From assembly GCA_036785705.1 (NCBI GenBank), contig JAWUZG010000033.1, positions 186,001 through 250,000 of the forward strand: DNA of 64,000 bases, in the 5' to 3' direction. Shown here piece after piece: positions 13,301-24,829 of this stretch; within the stretch, counting starts at the first letter, position 1, and every line of letters begins with the position of its first letter. The stretch comes from Acanthornis magna. Its lineage: Eukaryota; Chordata; Aves; Passeriformes; Acanthizidae. A program made the position numbers and the translations under genes. The notes under the pieces were generated by a model. The model made no database searches. It saw only the letters and a list, made by a program, of their open reading frames with translations, and had not been told where the DNA came from.

Positions 13301-13734
13301 TCTTGCCTGAAGAAAATGCCTGAAAGGTGTTATTCATTTAAGTTTTGATTTTCCTGATTTTTTTTTCTGACCAACTTTAAGGCTTTTCTCTTGGTTGGTT
13401 TACTTAGTACACAATAATGATATTTATAAGACAATGTGGTTTTCTGTAAATGATGCTAAACCCAAAAAGATTTGTGGGAAAAAAACCCCAAAACAAACAT
13501 ATACTTAGCTCCTTATGTTTGATTGTTTTCCACTACCAGTTATTCTCTCGACACAAAGAGCAACGTTGAACCACTGCCACAATTTTTTTACAAGAAATAC
13601 CAGATATTTAATCTTTGGAAATAATTACCTAGTGTCTCTTTCTTAAACTGAAGAAAAGCTCTAAATACTTTTGTGTGGAATGCGCTGCAGCAGTGAAGAT
13701 GTTGCTGTAGCAAGATTCTGGAATAACACTCATA
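10313..13734. other. Unannotated A+T-rich sequence
   Basis: No gene or clear repeat is recognised. A small imperfect duplication (gatacagatatgg) occupies 10356-10384. An open frame of 111 codons at 11472-11807 has no methionine-proximal signal, domain or motif that I can name, and its composition matches background. I treat it as chance. Confidence 0.4.
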
Positions 13735-13960
13735 TAGTTTTGTAACCTTCCTCCGGACCCAGTCTAATTGGCTCATGTTTCTCTTTTTCTGGAGAGCCCT
13801 GAGATGGATGCAGCACATAAGTCAGATTTTTGAAGTGCAGAGAAGAGAGGTGGGTGTTCACCTTAGTGTCTCTCCTGTGGACTCATTCCGACAGGTCCCC
13901 TCTCTTACCTTGTGGTCTCACAAGATTGGAGTAGAGGGGGTAGAGTAACTTCAAATCCAT
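13735..13960 (-). mobile_element. Degraded CR1 relic, antisense
   Basis: The plus strand at 13742-13805 keeps the CR1 antisense pattern for the ORF2 C-terminal region ('cttcctccggacccag', then 'gagatggatgcagcac'). The minus-strand peptide there reads roughly QLDWVRRKVTKL, close to the CR1 LLE.VQRRATK segment. A second partial copy of the same region appears at 13878-13955 ('tgtggactcattccgacaggtcc', 'ggtctcacaagattggagtagaggg'). The fragment therefore looks internally duplicated, or two relics overlap. It is weakly conserved and non-coding today. Confidence 0.55.
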
Positions 13961-14902
13961 TTGAGTCATAGAGTCCTTGTTCTGAAAACTCCCAAGGAGT
14001 GCTAGAAAGACCAGGTTTCACACAAAACACAGCGCTGCATTTTAGCTCAAAGTACATCAAATACAGTTTGGTGTATGGGGTGCTTGAGGAGACTGATGAG
14101 TTACTTGAGGCAGAGAAGTCAATTGCATGGATTATACTATACTGGAGTACACTAGAATATAATACTATAAAGAAAGAGAGTAGGCAAAACCACAAAGCTT
14201 TGTAGTTTTTAAGCAAAAGAATACAATTGTGTACCTCTTTACAACTCATCTCTCCCTATGCCAAAACAGCTTCTTGGGCCCAGGTGTTGAAAAGATAGAA
14301 TATCCAGAAGTCCTGAATAAAATCTTCAAGGTCCTGAAATGAATCAGTTTTCAGAGACATTACTTATTGACTAACTTTAGCTGACACATAAGTCTGATAG
14401 TCTCTGAGATCTGTTTGTTTGTGGTTTAATTCTGTTCAGAGATGCGCAATTTTTCTAGTGTCCAGATGATTCAGGGTTGCAGATTCTGTCAGAGAATCAG
14501 AAAATATTTTCCAATGCCAAGACTTTAACAGTAGACTTTGTTGCATCTAACAGGCCAGTTTCTGTATTTTCTTCTTGGTCCAGCTTTATTCCTATTTTAA
14601 CCATATCCATGAGTTTGTTGAAATTATTATGATTAATTCACATAATTAAATGGCTTGTTGAATAGCGTGTGTCCTAATTGATGCATATGCTTAAATGTTC
14701 TTTATAAATGCTAAAAATAGGTAATCCTAAAGTGCCATATTGAAAGATTAACTACACAGAGATTTTTCTCTTAACATACAGAATTTTTTAAAAAATCACA
14801 AGAAACTAGGAAAAATAATGAAATCAAACACCTTTGCCTCAGAAAATTTGATTCTGATTAATAATTTTCTGATAAATAGCCTTTCTTCTTCAGTTAAGGA
14901 GC
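13961..14902. other. Unannotated A+T-rich sequence
   Basis: A 114-codon minus-strand open frame at 14249-13905 overlaps the CR1 relic and reads as background sequence. I see no exon, RNA gene or repeat boundary before the LTR at 14903. Confidence 0.4.
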
Positions 14903-15478
14903 TGTCAGGGTTTAACCCCAGCTGGCAGCCCAGCCCCACGCAGCTGCTCACTCCTTCACCAGCAGGACCAGGGAGAAAATTAAAAGAGTAAAAGTTACAA
15001 AGCCCAGGGCCTGAGCTAGAGAGAGTTTAATAGGGAAAGCAAAGGCTATGCACACGAGCAAAGCAGAACAAGGAATGAATTCCCTGTTTTCCATGGCTGG
15101 GCAGGTGCTCAGCCATCCCCAGCTGAGCAAGGCCCCGTCACACTGATGGTGACTTGGGAAGACAACAATCGCTCCAAATGTGCTCCCCTTTCTTCTTCTT
15201 CCCCCACTTTATACACTGCGTGTGAAATCACAGTCTGGAGCATCCCTGTGGTCAGTTGGGGTCACCTATCCTGGCTGTGTCCCCTCCCAAACTCCCACAC
15301 ACCCCTCACCAGTGCAGCCATACAAAAAACAGAAATGGCCTTGGCTCTGTGCAATCCCTGCTCAGCAATAACAAAAACATCTCTGAATTATGAACCCTGG
15401 GTTCAGCACAAATCCAAAACACAACCCCACACCGGCCACTGTGAAGAAAGTTAACTATCCCAGCCAAAACCTACAGCA
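14903..15478 (-). mobile_element. Solo LTR (family C), minus strand
   Basis: This block of about 575 bases runs on the plus strand from TGTCAGGGTTTAACCCC to CCCAGCCAAAACCTACAGCA, a pattern I recognise as the antisense of an abundant bird retroviral LTR. On the minus strand the signals fall in order: the LTR start at 15478, a TATAAA box at about 15208-15213, and an ATTAAA poly(A) signal at 15026-15031. I see no convincing target-site duplication and no internal retroviral sequence on either side. It is a solo LTR with a possible residual minus-strand promoter. Activity is not shown. Confidence 0.85.
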
Positions 15479-15880
15479 TTAATAGTATGTTTTGGTAAAT
15501 ACCATATTCGTTCCACCAAAATGAACTTCAAAAATTACCATTATTACCAAAATTTTTTTTTTTAAATATAGATACATATTTTCATGTATATATATATATA
15601 TATGTATGTATGTATACCTATTTTTATTTATATATATTAGCAAAATAAAAAAGATTAAAAACATTGACACAGCAGTATACTACGATAGGAAAATAATTTG
15701 TACTTATATGTACATATGGACTCCTGTAAGAAAATAGGTTGTAGGGGTCATAACTTTTTAGTGGTTGTAGAATGCTGTGACATCAGTGTTTTCAGTATTC
15801 TGTTATATCCAGAAAAATGGTGGACAAAAAAGTTATTTAGTTCTAAGCTGAAGAAAAAAAGAATATGCTTCAAAGCATAA
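15479..15880. other. A+T-rich spacer with (TA)n/(TATG)n microsatellite
   Basis: The interval between LTR and CR1 is very A+T-rich. It contains a T-run near 15551-15563 and a TA/TATG dinucleotide-tetranucleotide tract at about 15584-15617. I recognise nothing else. Confidence 0.7.
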
Positions 15881-16650
15881 TCACAGGATCATAAAATGGT
15901 TTGGCTTGAAAAGCACCTTCAAAGTCCATCCAGCCCAACCCACTTGCCATAGATGGAGACATCTGTCACGACACCAGGCTGCTCAAAGCCCCATCCAACC
16001 TGACCCTGATCACTGTCAATGATGGGTCCTGTTCCTGTATTTCACCACTCACATAGTAGAGAATTTCTCCTTTATATTTAATCTAGATTGACACTCTTTT
16101 GGTTTAAAATCATTGCTTCTTGTCCTGACACTACATGCTTTGATAAAAATTCTTTATCTATCTATGTGTTTATGTATCTATCTACCTACCTATCTTATTT
16201 ATTTATATTTTGAAAGTCTGTCATAAGGTCTGGCCCCAGCCTTCTCCAAGTGAATAACCTCATTTCTCCACCCTTTTTTCATAGGCAAAACATTCCACCT
16301 CTTTGGTCACTTTTGTGACCCTCCTCCCAGGGTCCCACCTAGCTGAATTGGCCCATGTATTTTCTTGATTCACCTCTCTCGAGCGGATGGTCTTGCCCAG
16401 GATGTTGCTGGCTTTCTGATATGCAAGTACACATTGCTGGATCATAATGAAGTTTTCCTCCACCAATCCCCCCAGTTCCTTTTCTGAAGGGCTTATCTCA
16501 ATCAATTAATCTGTCAGTCTGTATTTGTACCAGGTATGGCACCCAAACCAGTTGCAGGACCTTGCTCTTAACCTGGCTGAACTTTAGGAATGTCACATGG
16601 GCCCTCTTGAGCCTTTCAAGGTTGCTCTGTACGACATCTTATCGCTACAG
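15881..16650 (-). mobile_element. CR1 LINE, antisense, 3' part
   Basis: The 3' end is at 15881 ('aatcacaggatcataaaatgg'), followed by the usual CR1 antisense series: 'ccagcccaaccc', 'gctgctcaaagccccatccaacctg', 'ttgtcctgacactacatgc'. Further in, 'cttctccaagtgaataacc' and 'ccccccagttcc' follow the ORF2 C-terminal order. Frames are broken, with only 81 codons open at 16505-16260. A TATC-type microsatellite at about 16153-16196 has expanded inside the element. Similarity is lost around 16640-16650, marking 5' truncation. Confidence 0.88.
16153..16196 (+). repeat. (TATC)n/(TACC)n microsatellite inside CR1
   Basis: These are imperfect tetranucleotide units (tatc, tacc, tatg) lying within the antisense CR1 copy. 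They sit where the CR1 3' region reads 'tgataaaaattctttatc', so they probably grew from element sequence after insertion. Confidence 0.8.
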
Positions 16651-19600
16651 AGTACTTTTTTCTTGAGATTTTGTCTGTAAAACATTTGGCAGGGGCCATT
16701 CCAGTAGAGAGGGTAGAAAAGCAGGCTGACTCATGAATATTTATCAAGAATATTTTCTCCTTTATATAAAAACTCAAAACACAAAATATCTGAGCCAGCC
16801 AAACAATGTATAGAAATAAAAATAACTCTATCTTCCCTTTTCCTTCTTATCCCATTACGTGACTGATCCACCAGTCAGTGACTTACAAGTATGATAGGAA
16901 TATGCAAATATGCATGGATAAGTTGATTGAAACACGGGAAAATTTATGGCAAAATATCAAGAAAAGAAAAAGGTTTTCCCCATGACAAATGTAAAGTACT
17001 TGACCTTCTGTAGACCTTCTGGTTGGCACAAATATTCAGTGGTGTTTTTACAAAACTAAGAGATTTTACCAGCATTAACTATTGTAGAATATTTTGTCCA
17101 AACTTTTAACATTCCTGGAAATTGTAATCATTAGTTTTACTCCAAGGGAGATCACCCCTTGTCACTGAATAATAGGAAACCTGTTCCTAACTATGTTTTT
17201 CTCTTTAATTTATAAGAGAAGTTTAAATTATTAGCCAACAACAATTTTGTTGGCTCTTTGTTATAAAAAAATCATCTGTATATGCATTTTGATAGTGATG
17301 TTCATGGAAAGGGCAGATTTTTATTAATTTATATTCTCTTGAGGTGAACATAAACTGCTCTGTCTCTGAGTTGTTGAACTACTTATTTTCTGAAAAGAAA
17401 CTGTGCTGCCCAACTCCAGCTTAACTCCTCAGCTGATGCTATTAAATTCCAGAAATTTTACGGTAGATTAATATAACATTGGTTTTTAACAGGACTCATC
17501 AGGTTTTGGTCTGCTCTTGATAATAGGATATAAAGACATCCACATTTCCAGAGCTACAATGCATCCTACGTATCCTCATTCATTAAATAAGATCACTAGG
17601 CTTGACAAAAATATTGGTTTTGATGTTGCAATGTACCACCAGCCGCAGAAGATGATTGGTTCCATACAGAGCTGCAGCCATTGAACTATAAGTGCTGTAG
17701 AAAAACACGCTAATATTCATTGTTCATAAAAATAACATTAAAAAATTCAAAAGTAAATCATTACCATGTCTGTATTATGGACTTTGGGTGGCATTTACAA
17801 GGAAATAAGGAGACCAGAGTTGGAATGAATGTAGTATATAAAGAACTCGACAAAACAATGAGACAGACAACACAAAAAGGAGCAGATGTGAGGGTGGGAG
17901 TAAAGTAAATTGTGAAGTCAGAAATCTAAATACATGTCATATAAGATGCTTCTATTGGTGGATCCAGGCAGATGACATCTGATTGGAGAACAAATTCTAA
18001 TTAAAGTGGAATAGAATAAATATTTTTAAAGGACTTAAGAGAATTTTCAGTGAATAAAATTACTTACAGTAACTTTACTGTGAATTACTGCAAATGAAAT
18101 TGCTGATAACCTGTCTGATAAAGTTGTTAATGAAGATCACATCTTATGCTGAAAAATTTCATATAAGATAGATTGAATTTAATTTCCTGAAAGCACTACA
18201 TATGCTTTGTCATTTTTGTCACAAAAATTAAAATGCTAAAACATTGTTTAAAGTAAAAAAAAAAAAAATACCTAAGTGACCTGAAGAATTTCAAGATTTT
18301 CTTTAGGATCCACATGCAGTTAAAGCAACCTAAAAGAATATTAACAATTTGAAGAAAATTACATCAGATGGTCTAGTAGTCAGCTATATGGAATGAATAG
18401 TCTGAGTTACGCTACTTACTTTTTCAAGGAAAATTACAGGTAACATAGAACTTAATTCAATATTTCCTTTCAAATTGGCAAGAAATAAAATGAAAAATAA
18501 TGAGACAAAATAAAAAAATAAATTTACATTTCCACTTCAGTAAAATCTGCTGCCTTACATTTTAAAAAAAGAAAGAAGGATTTGCTGAGAGTGAAGTATT
18601 GTAGATAGAAATTTACCACATTCATTTTTAGAACATTTTTAGAACATATGTGAATTAACAAGCAAGCGCAAAGCCCCCATCTGCCTATAAAACCAAACAG
18701 TATGATGTTTATATTTTGAGTATTTGTCACAACAGAATAAATTAGATTTAGAACACAAAATAATTGAAAAAGAGACTCAAAGAGGAAGATATTGCAAAAA
18801 AAGACCATTTATATTTGCCTCAAATAATAAAGAGATCTAAAATACAGAACAGAATGAAGAATCTGAAACTTTATTTTATTTAAATGACAGTTCATTGAAA
18901 TTATAACTACTTACCACAGGAAAATTCACAATAAATCAATTATTTATAAGACCTTTTTGACAGACCTGTGAAGAGTCTGAGCATGACATATTATTCCTTT
19001 TTTATTCTAGTAACTAAAAGTTACTTGAAAAAGTAAAACAAATAAAAAAATATTTTATAGGTTCTGGAAAATAACTTTTTTAAAACAGTTTAATTTATGA
19101 ACCATATCATCTTATAAACCAGTTCTTCTCATCTCCTTCCCCCTTCTTTCAGTTAACCTGCAGAAATTGTCAGGATTTCAGCAGTTGTATTTAGTCTGAG
19201 AATGGAATACATGTTGCTGTCTTGGGAGGAAATCCTGCTTAGTTCTACTTTCCTAGATTAAGATGAATGACCTGTTAACTGAAGCCTAATTATCAGGATA
19301 TTGGTGGCCCATGTTTACAGATACACCAACAGATTGGACAAGCAAAATGCGGATTTTGCAGTGACAGAAATGCAGAATTCACATTACATTTAGATAAAAG
19401 TGAAAAAAAAAGAATCACTCACATCTCTTACTTTCTGTTATTGATCATATGTGTTCCAAAATAGATAAAGTTTATCTGTTTACTCCAGGCTACCCAATAT
19501 ACTTATTTAATCCCCAGGGCTATTCATGGGTTTTGTTGCTAAGAAGACAATATTTTTTAAAATTTTATACTTCTTCACTTTTTCAGGCCAGTGTACTCTG

Positions 19601-20679
19601 GGTGATAATGAAGAAATAGATTTAGGAATATGAAGTGAAGAAACCTCCTGATAAGCTATGTTTACCATGTTTCACAGGAAGTTTTTTTTTTTTTAATATG
19701 AATATTCAAAAACAATTGTAGTGCGAATTAAGAACACAGAAGTGGTGTCATAGTTGGTATAAATTTAATGAGCTGTTTCTTGACTGAATGTGACACTGTG
19801 TTCAGCCCACAGTAAGGATTTGGTTTTCACTCTCGCCCCTCACCACAGTGCAGAGAGATGCGTGTGGGGACAAGGGCTCACCTTTCATGGACACAGCAGC
19901 ACCTCCTCATTCAGAGACACCTGCTTAGCATCAGATGGCCTTTCCCAGGGTCTGAAAAGCTCTCTCAGTGTGTCTGCAGCCTCTATACTCCAAACCTGTG
20001 AAGGGCTGCAGTGATTTTCTCACTGGCCTACCCTGCAGCCACACTGCACGGGCTCAGGTCCATGACTTGGGTCAGTCTATAAAAATTAAACCTTTTTTGT
20101 ACATGCTCTACATGGTGGTCTAGAAACAAAGACTAAATCAGAAGGACCAAGAACTTAAACCCCCTGGGGAAAAGTTGTGGAGCTAGTCATCTGACAATGT
20201 TTGCCCCCCACGGAAAACTAGGGGACACTCTTACAGAAGTCTTTCAGAAAGGTGGGTAAGTCCAACAGACTTGGGTATCCTGTGAGGAAACTGTAATAAG
20301 AAATGATGCATCCTCTATTTAAAAAGAAAATATTTTTAAAAAATCTGGCTATGCAAGATTTTCCAAAATAAACCAGAAAATATGTATTTTGTTTGTGTAT
20401 AAATTGCTAATGAATAACTGTGATTTCAACTCCAGCTTCATGAGAGTTACTGAAGAACTTTTACTAAATTGATTTAACACCTACCTTGTCATATGTTGCT
20501 CAAAAATATCAACAGTGGTAGATAACCACGTACACAAAAATTTCAGAAAATTAGTAAGCTACCAAGTCTAGAAAGCTATTTAATTTTTCTGTGTTATAAT
20601 AATAACTTATAATTATATTTCAGTGTTAAGAAATTGAGTAATTTAGGGAATCTTTTTTTGTGGCACTTAGCAATGAAAC
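16651..20679. other. Unannotated A+T-rich desert, about 4 kb
   Basis: No gene is supported. A less A+T-rich patch at about 19790-20240 has a TATAAAAA-like site near 20079 and a 74-codon open frame at 19790-20014, but neither matches a family I know. It could be a remnant of an unrecognised retroelement. An A-run of 14 lies near 18256-18269. Confidence 0.4.
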
Positions 20680-21719
20680 TGTACTGGGTTTTCTTTGCCA
20701 GATCTTGGAATGGGAGGAGCTATAGGGGTACTTTTGTGGGAAGCTACAGGAACCTTCCTTCATGTCCAACAGAGCCAATGCCAACTGGCTCCAGGATGGA
20801 CCCACCATTAGACAAGGCCAAGCCAATCAAGAATGACATAATGCCTCTGCAATATATTCAAGAAGGAAAGAAAAGGTTATTACACAGATGTAATTGTGCT
20901 CAGAGAAGAAAGGAGTGAGAATATGCGAGAGGAAAACTCTTCAGGCACCCAGGCCAGTGAGAAGGAGGGGCAAGAGGTGCTCCAGGCGCTGGAGCTGAGA
21001 TTCCCCTGCGGCCCCTGGTGCAGCCCATGGTGAGGCAGCTGTTCTCCTGCAGCCCATGAAGGGCCACGGGGGTGCAGAGATCCACCTGCAGCCCATGGAG
21101 GGCTCCACACCAAAGAAGGCTGTGATCCTGTGGGAAGCCCACACTGGAAGGTCATGGCAGAGTCCTGGGGACCCATGGTGAAACAAGCCCACACTGGAGC
21201 AGGTTTCGTGATAGTATTTGTAACCCTGTGGGTCCCAAGCTGGACTAGGTTGCTCTGGAAGGACTGAACCTTGTGGAAAGGGACCCACGTTGCTGCAGAT
21301 TGTGTAGAACTGTACCCTATGGGATGGAGCCTTGTTGGAACAGGGAAAGGACTCCTCTCCCTAAGCAGCAGCAAGAACAATGTGTGATGAACTGACCACA
21401 GCCTCCATTCCCATCTCTCTGTGCCACTGGGTGGGAGGAGGTAGAATCTGGGAAGGAGGGAGGGGGAGGCAGGAAGGTATTTTTAAGTTTTGCTTTACTT
21501 CTCATTATCCTGCTCTGATTAGGATTGCTAATAAATTCAATTAATATCCCCAAGTCGAGCCTCCTTTACCTGTGATGGTAATTAGGGAGTGGTCTCTCCT
21601 TATACTTATCTCAACACATAAGCATTTTAATGTATTTTCTCTTCCCTGTCCAGCTGAGAAAGTAGTGATAGAGACGCTTTGGTGGGTGCCTGGCATCCAG
21701 ACAGGGTCAAACCACCACA
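20680..21719 (+). mobile_element. Family A LTR, near complete
   Basis: This LTR of about 1.04 kb starts TGTACTGGGTTTTC and ends GGGTCAAACCACCACA. Its landmarks, in the order shared with the copy at 57520-58616, are 'tgtccaacagagccaatgcc', a degenerate TATA region near 20850, and the long G+C-rich middle with repeated 'cccacactgga' and 'cctgcagcccatg' units. Then come 'tttacttctcattatcctgctctgattagg', the AATAAA signal at 21530-21535, and a U5-like end. Flanks GAAAC (20675-20679) and GGAAC (21720-21724) match at 4 of 5 bases and may be an eroded target duplication. The 166-codon minus-strand open frame across it reflects the G+C-rich repeats, not a gene. No internal retroviral region remains. 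Confidence 0.9.
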
Positions 21720-22610
21720 GGAACCTTTGCATTCAATTTCTTTACTAAGACTAAAAAGGACTACCACTGCATCCACACATATGAAGCATAATCATCTGTG
21801 CTTTAAAGGAAGTGAAAGGTAGCAGTGATTTACTAAAAATAACTATTTTGTTCAATTACTCTTTTTGTTAAGGCTTCAATTCTCTGTTTAGGCAAAATAG
21901 CTGTACTATTCCCTCTGCATACAAAATAAGGACATGTTCTCCAAGTAATGGAGTTGTCATATATTAAGTACTTACTATTGCTAACTGGAACGTTAAGTAC
22001 TTATTATTATGTACATAATATTATTTATTATTGTTGACTAGAGAACACCATCCATATTTCCTTTCATTGATTAAAAAGAACCCCATTAATTAATTTTATT
22101 GAATCTCAGGTATACTGACAGCTATGTATTATCCATAATTTCTACACTTTGCTTATGTTCATTCTTTTATTGCTTCTTCTAATTCCCTGCATAGATAATC
22201 CAAATCTTACTAAGTTCCTTTCTAATCAGAAGCTTCCATTATTCTAATTTTCCCCTTTGAGCCATATTTTTTTCTGTTATGATTTGGTGATCAGAACTAA
22301 ATCTGTATTCAAGAAAACCCAACATTTAGAATAGTTTATTAAATTTTCATGAGCTATGTTATTTTTCAAGGTAAATTCATAGATCTTCATAACCTGTCAT
22401 AAAGAGAAATTAATTTATGTGAACAGGGGGTAAAATATTTCTGAAGATTTAGCTATGAGCAGTTAATGAACTGTTCATGATTATTAAAAGATTGTTCTTA
22501 AGCCTTGTTCTGGCATTAGCAGTATAACGCACATTAACATGAAAAAGAATTGTGCTGCAAGCATGTCTCTATTTAGACTATTTTCATGTTTGTGAAAGTA
22601 CGTGATATCA
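21720..22610. other. Unannotated A+T-rich sequence
   Basis: No gene or repeat recognised. Imperfect repeats of 'taagtacttattatt' occur near 21964-22012. Confidence 0.4.
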
Positions 22611-23760
22611 TAAAATAGTAGAATATCTCAAGATAGAAGAGACCCATAAGGATCATCGAATCCAACTCCTTAGTCCTCACAGGACTGCCGAAAACTAAAC
22701 CATATGACTTAAAACATCATTCAGATGAAACTCTGAGAAGTTTTTTGCTGTATCCTCTTCATTGGAAAACCTGTTCCAACTGACCACCTTGTCAGGAAAG
22801 AATTCTTTCTAATGTCCAGTCTGAACACCCCCTCCCAACTTCATTCCACTTCCTGGTGTCCTATTACTGGTCACCTGAGAGAGGAGTTTGGCACCTCCTC
22901 AGTAACTTACCCTATTGAGGAAATTGTAGACTAAGATGCGTGACCTTGCTCTTCGCTTTGATGACACTCATGAATTTTCTGTGGGCCTGCTTCTGGAGCT
23001 AGTAACTCAGCTTCCTGTCATCTGCAAAATTCTTGTGGCTGTGCTGGGTCCCACAACTATGTTATTGATGCAGTTGTCAAACTGTACTGGTCTCATAACA
23101 GATCCCTGCTTATCACCAATCTCCATCCAGCACATTCAAAAGCAAGTTCCCAAGGGACTTCAAAGTAATTCCTTAAGGAGCCCAAGGTCTGCTCTTTCCA
23201 TGTCCAGGGTCAAAGTTTTCTGGAGGTTCTCCTCCTAGAGCCAGCGATTTGAAACTTAAATATTTTATGATCACTGTAAATATTTTATGGTTTCTGTTTG
23301 CAGGCAACAAATATGGGAACAACAAACCTGTCCTAGTTGCTTCCCTTAGTACCTGCTCCAAAAAGTCATCTTCAACATGTTTCAGAAATTTCCTGGACCT
23401 GTTTTTGTCAGCTGTATGATATCCTGAGTTGATGTCTGAGAAGCTGAAATCACTTACAGAGAGGAGTGCAGGTGGTCTCGACATACTTCTTAATTCCTTG
23501 TGGAATAATTCACTGATTCATCATCCTGGATGAATGGTTGACAGTATACTCCCCACAACAATATGTGTTTTATTTTCTTTCACCTTCATGTTTACCCAGA
23601 GGCTCTCAGGTGTATCCGTGCCAACTGCAAGTGTCATACAATCCCATCCCTTCTTTACACACAGCTCCACCCTGCTGCCTTGTCAGCCTTGCCCATCCCT
23701 CCTGAAGACCCCGTAATGATCTCTAATGGCACACCAGTCTGAGGACTCATGTCAGTAAAA
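22611..23760 (-). mobile_element. CR1 LINE, antisense, rearranged (3' end joined to endonuclease region)
   Basis: The 3' end at 22611 shows the CR1 antisense series 'gatcatcgaatccaactcc', 'aaaacctgttccaactgacc' and 'ggaaagaattctttctaatgtccagtctgaac'. From 23170 on, the minus strand translates at 23484-23173 to SDFSFSDINSGYHTADKN, then SRKFLKHVEDDFLEQV and ATRTGLLF. That is the C-terminal part of the CR1 AP-endonuclease domain (GDFN.PDI.W..NTA...SRRFLE...DNFL.Q). In a full CR1 the endonuclease lies kilobases upstream of the 3' end, so most of the reverse transcriptase is missing between them. An internal deletion or two adjacent copies would explain this. Similarity upstream of 23500 is weaker and the 23760 edge is approximate. 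Non-functional. Confidence 0.8.
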
Positions 23761-24829
23761 CTCAGGTTTTGCTTTTGAAAATGGTGTCATAGTTGTGGGA
23801 CTAGGAAAAATTTTCTGGCTCCTCTAATTTTTTCAGATGTGCTGAATGTACTCAGCACACCATGGAGACTGAAGGACTTCACACCATCCCTCAAACACTG
23901 ATATGCTGCCCTCAGGCTTATCTTAGACAGCTTGGTTTCATGCCTTTCCCCTTCACATACAGTAAAAAGTTCTGTTAGTGAGCCCTCCCCTTCACATACA
24001 GTAAAAAGTTCTGTTAGTGAGCCCTAACTCCTGTGCAAAGATCCTTTGTCCTTGGTGTGCTCTGTCTGTTGCCAGCAGGCCTGGTGTCCTCTAGATCAAC
24101 TGTGACCAAAACCCACAAAATTTTGCTGGTGACCAGTCACAGAGACTGGTCCTGATTTGCTGTGTCCTTCTGTACCTTCCATTGTCATTCCCTGCAACTC
24201 AAAGCATGGAGGAGAACATTAATTATGTTACAGACTTTTTAGTAAACCTTTGTCAGTGACAAAAAAATTTTATCAGTTTGATGTCAAAATAATTATTTCA
24301 ATATCTGCTTTTAATTACTTAACTGAATGACTCATGTTAATAAGCATAAGTACATCAATGGATTTTGATTAACAAAGTTAAGAATTTAATAGGACAGCAT
24401 CCTCCTTTTCTAGATAACTTCCTGCTGGGATTCCATGGAGTTGTGAATGCCTTTTTTTTCCTCTGTCCTTATTTCTTGATAACAATGTTTAAAAAACCTG
24501 CCCAGGGTGTCAAAGAAGTCTTGCCAAATTATGTTTTCTTTCAAACATATGTGTCAAATGATTTCCTGAGGAAGTATCTATGTGGATATTGTAAAACTAT
24601 CAAAACACTAAAGCACATAAAAAATACCTGTGTAGCCGTAGTAGATTAAGAAGCAGTGCTGGCAAAGCACATCTGTAGTATTCAGAAAATAAGTCAGTTA
24701 AAATGCTAAGTATAGGGAAATTAGGGGCAATCATATTTTTTATCAACAATCAATGATATACTCTAGTAAATATAAAGAGAGAAAGAAGTTTTAATTCAAA
24801 ATGAAATTAATAATCAATGAATAGAGTGC
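23761..24829. other. Unannotated A+T-rich sequence with one short duplication
   Basis: Apart from the 39-base tandem duplication at 23948-24025, I recognise nothing. The 94-codon open frame at 24365-24649 has no known motif and background composition. The part up to about 24200 could still be diverged LINE sequence. Confidence 0.4.
23948..24025 (+). repeat. Perfect 39-bp tandem duplication
   Basis: Two identical 39-base units are directly joined (23948-23986 and 23987-24025). Each begins ccccttcacatacag and ends gttagtgagccct. I see no difference between the copies, so the duplication is either young or an assembly artefact. Confidence 0.95.

Noticed and set aside
16153..16196. Tetranucleotide repeats as a CRISPR-like or regulatory array
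   Set aside because: It is a simple microsatellite within a CR1 copy; there are no spacers and the genome is vertebrate.
20880..21380. 166-codon minus-strand open frame
   Set aside because: It lies entirely within a G+C-rich LTR. Its sequence follows LTR repeat units, and overlapping frames on the same strand are equally open.
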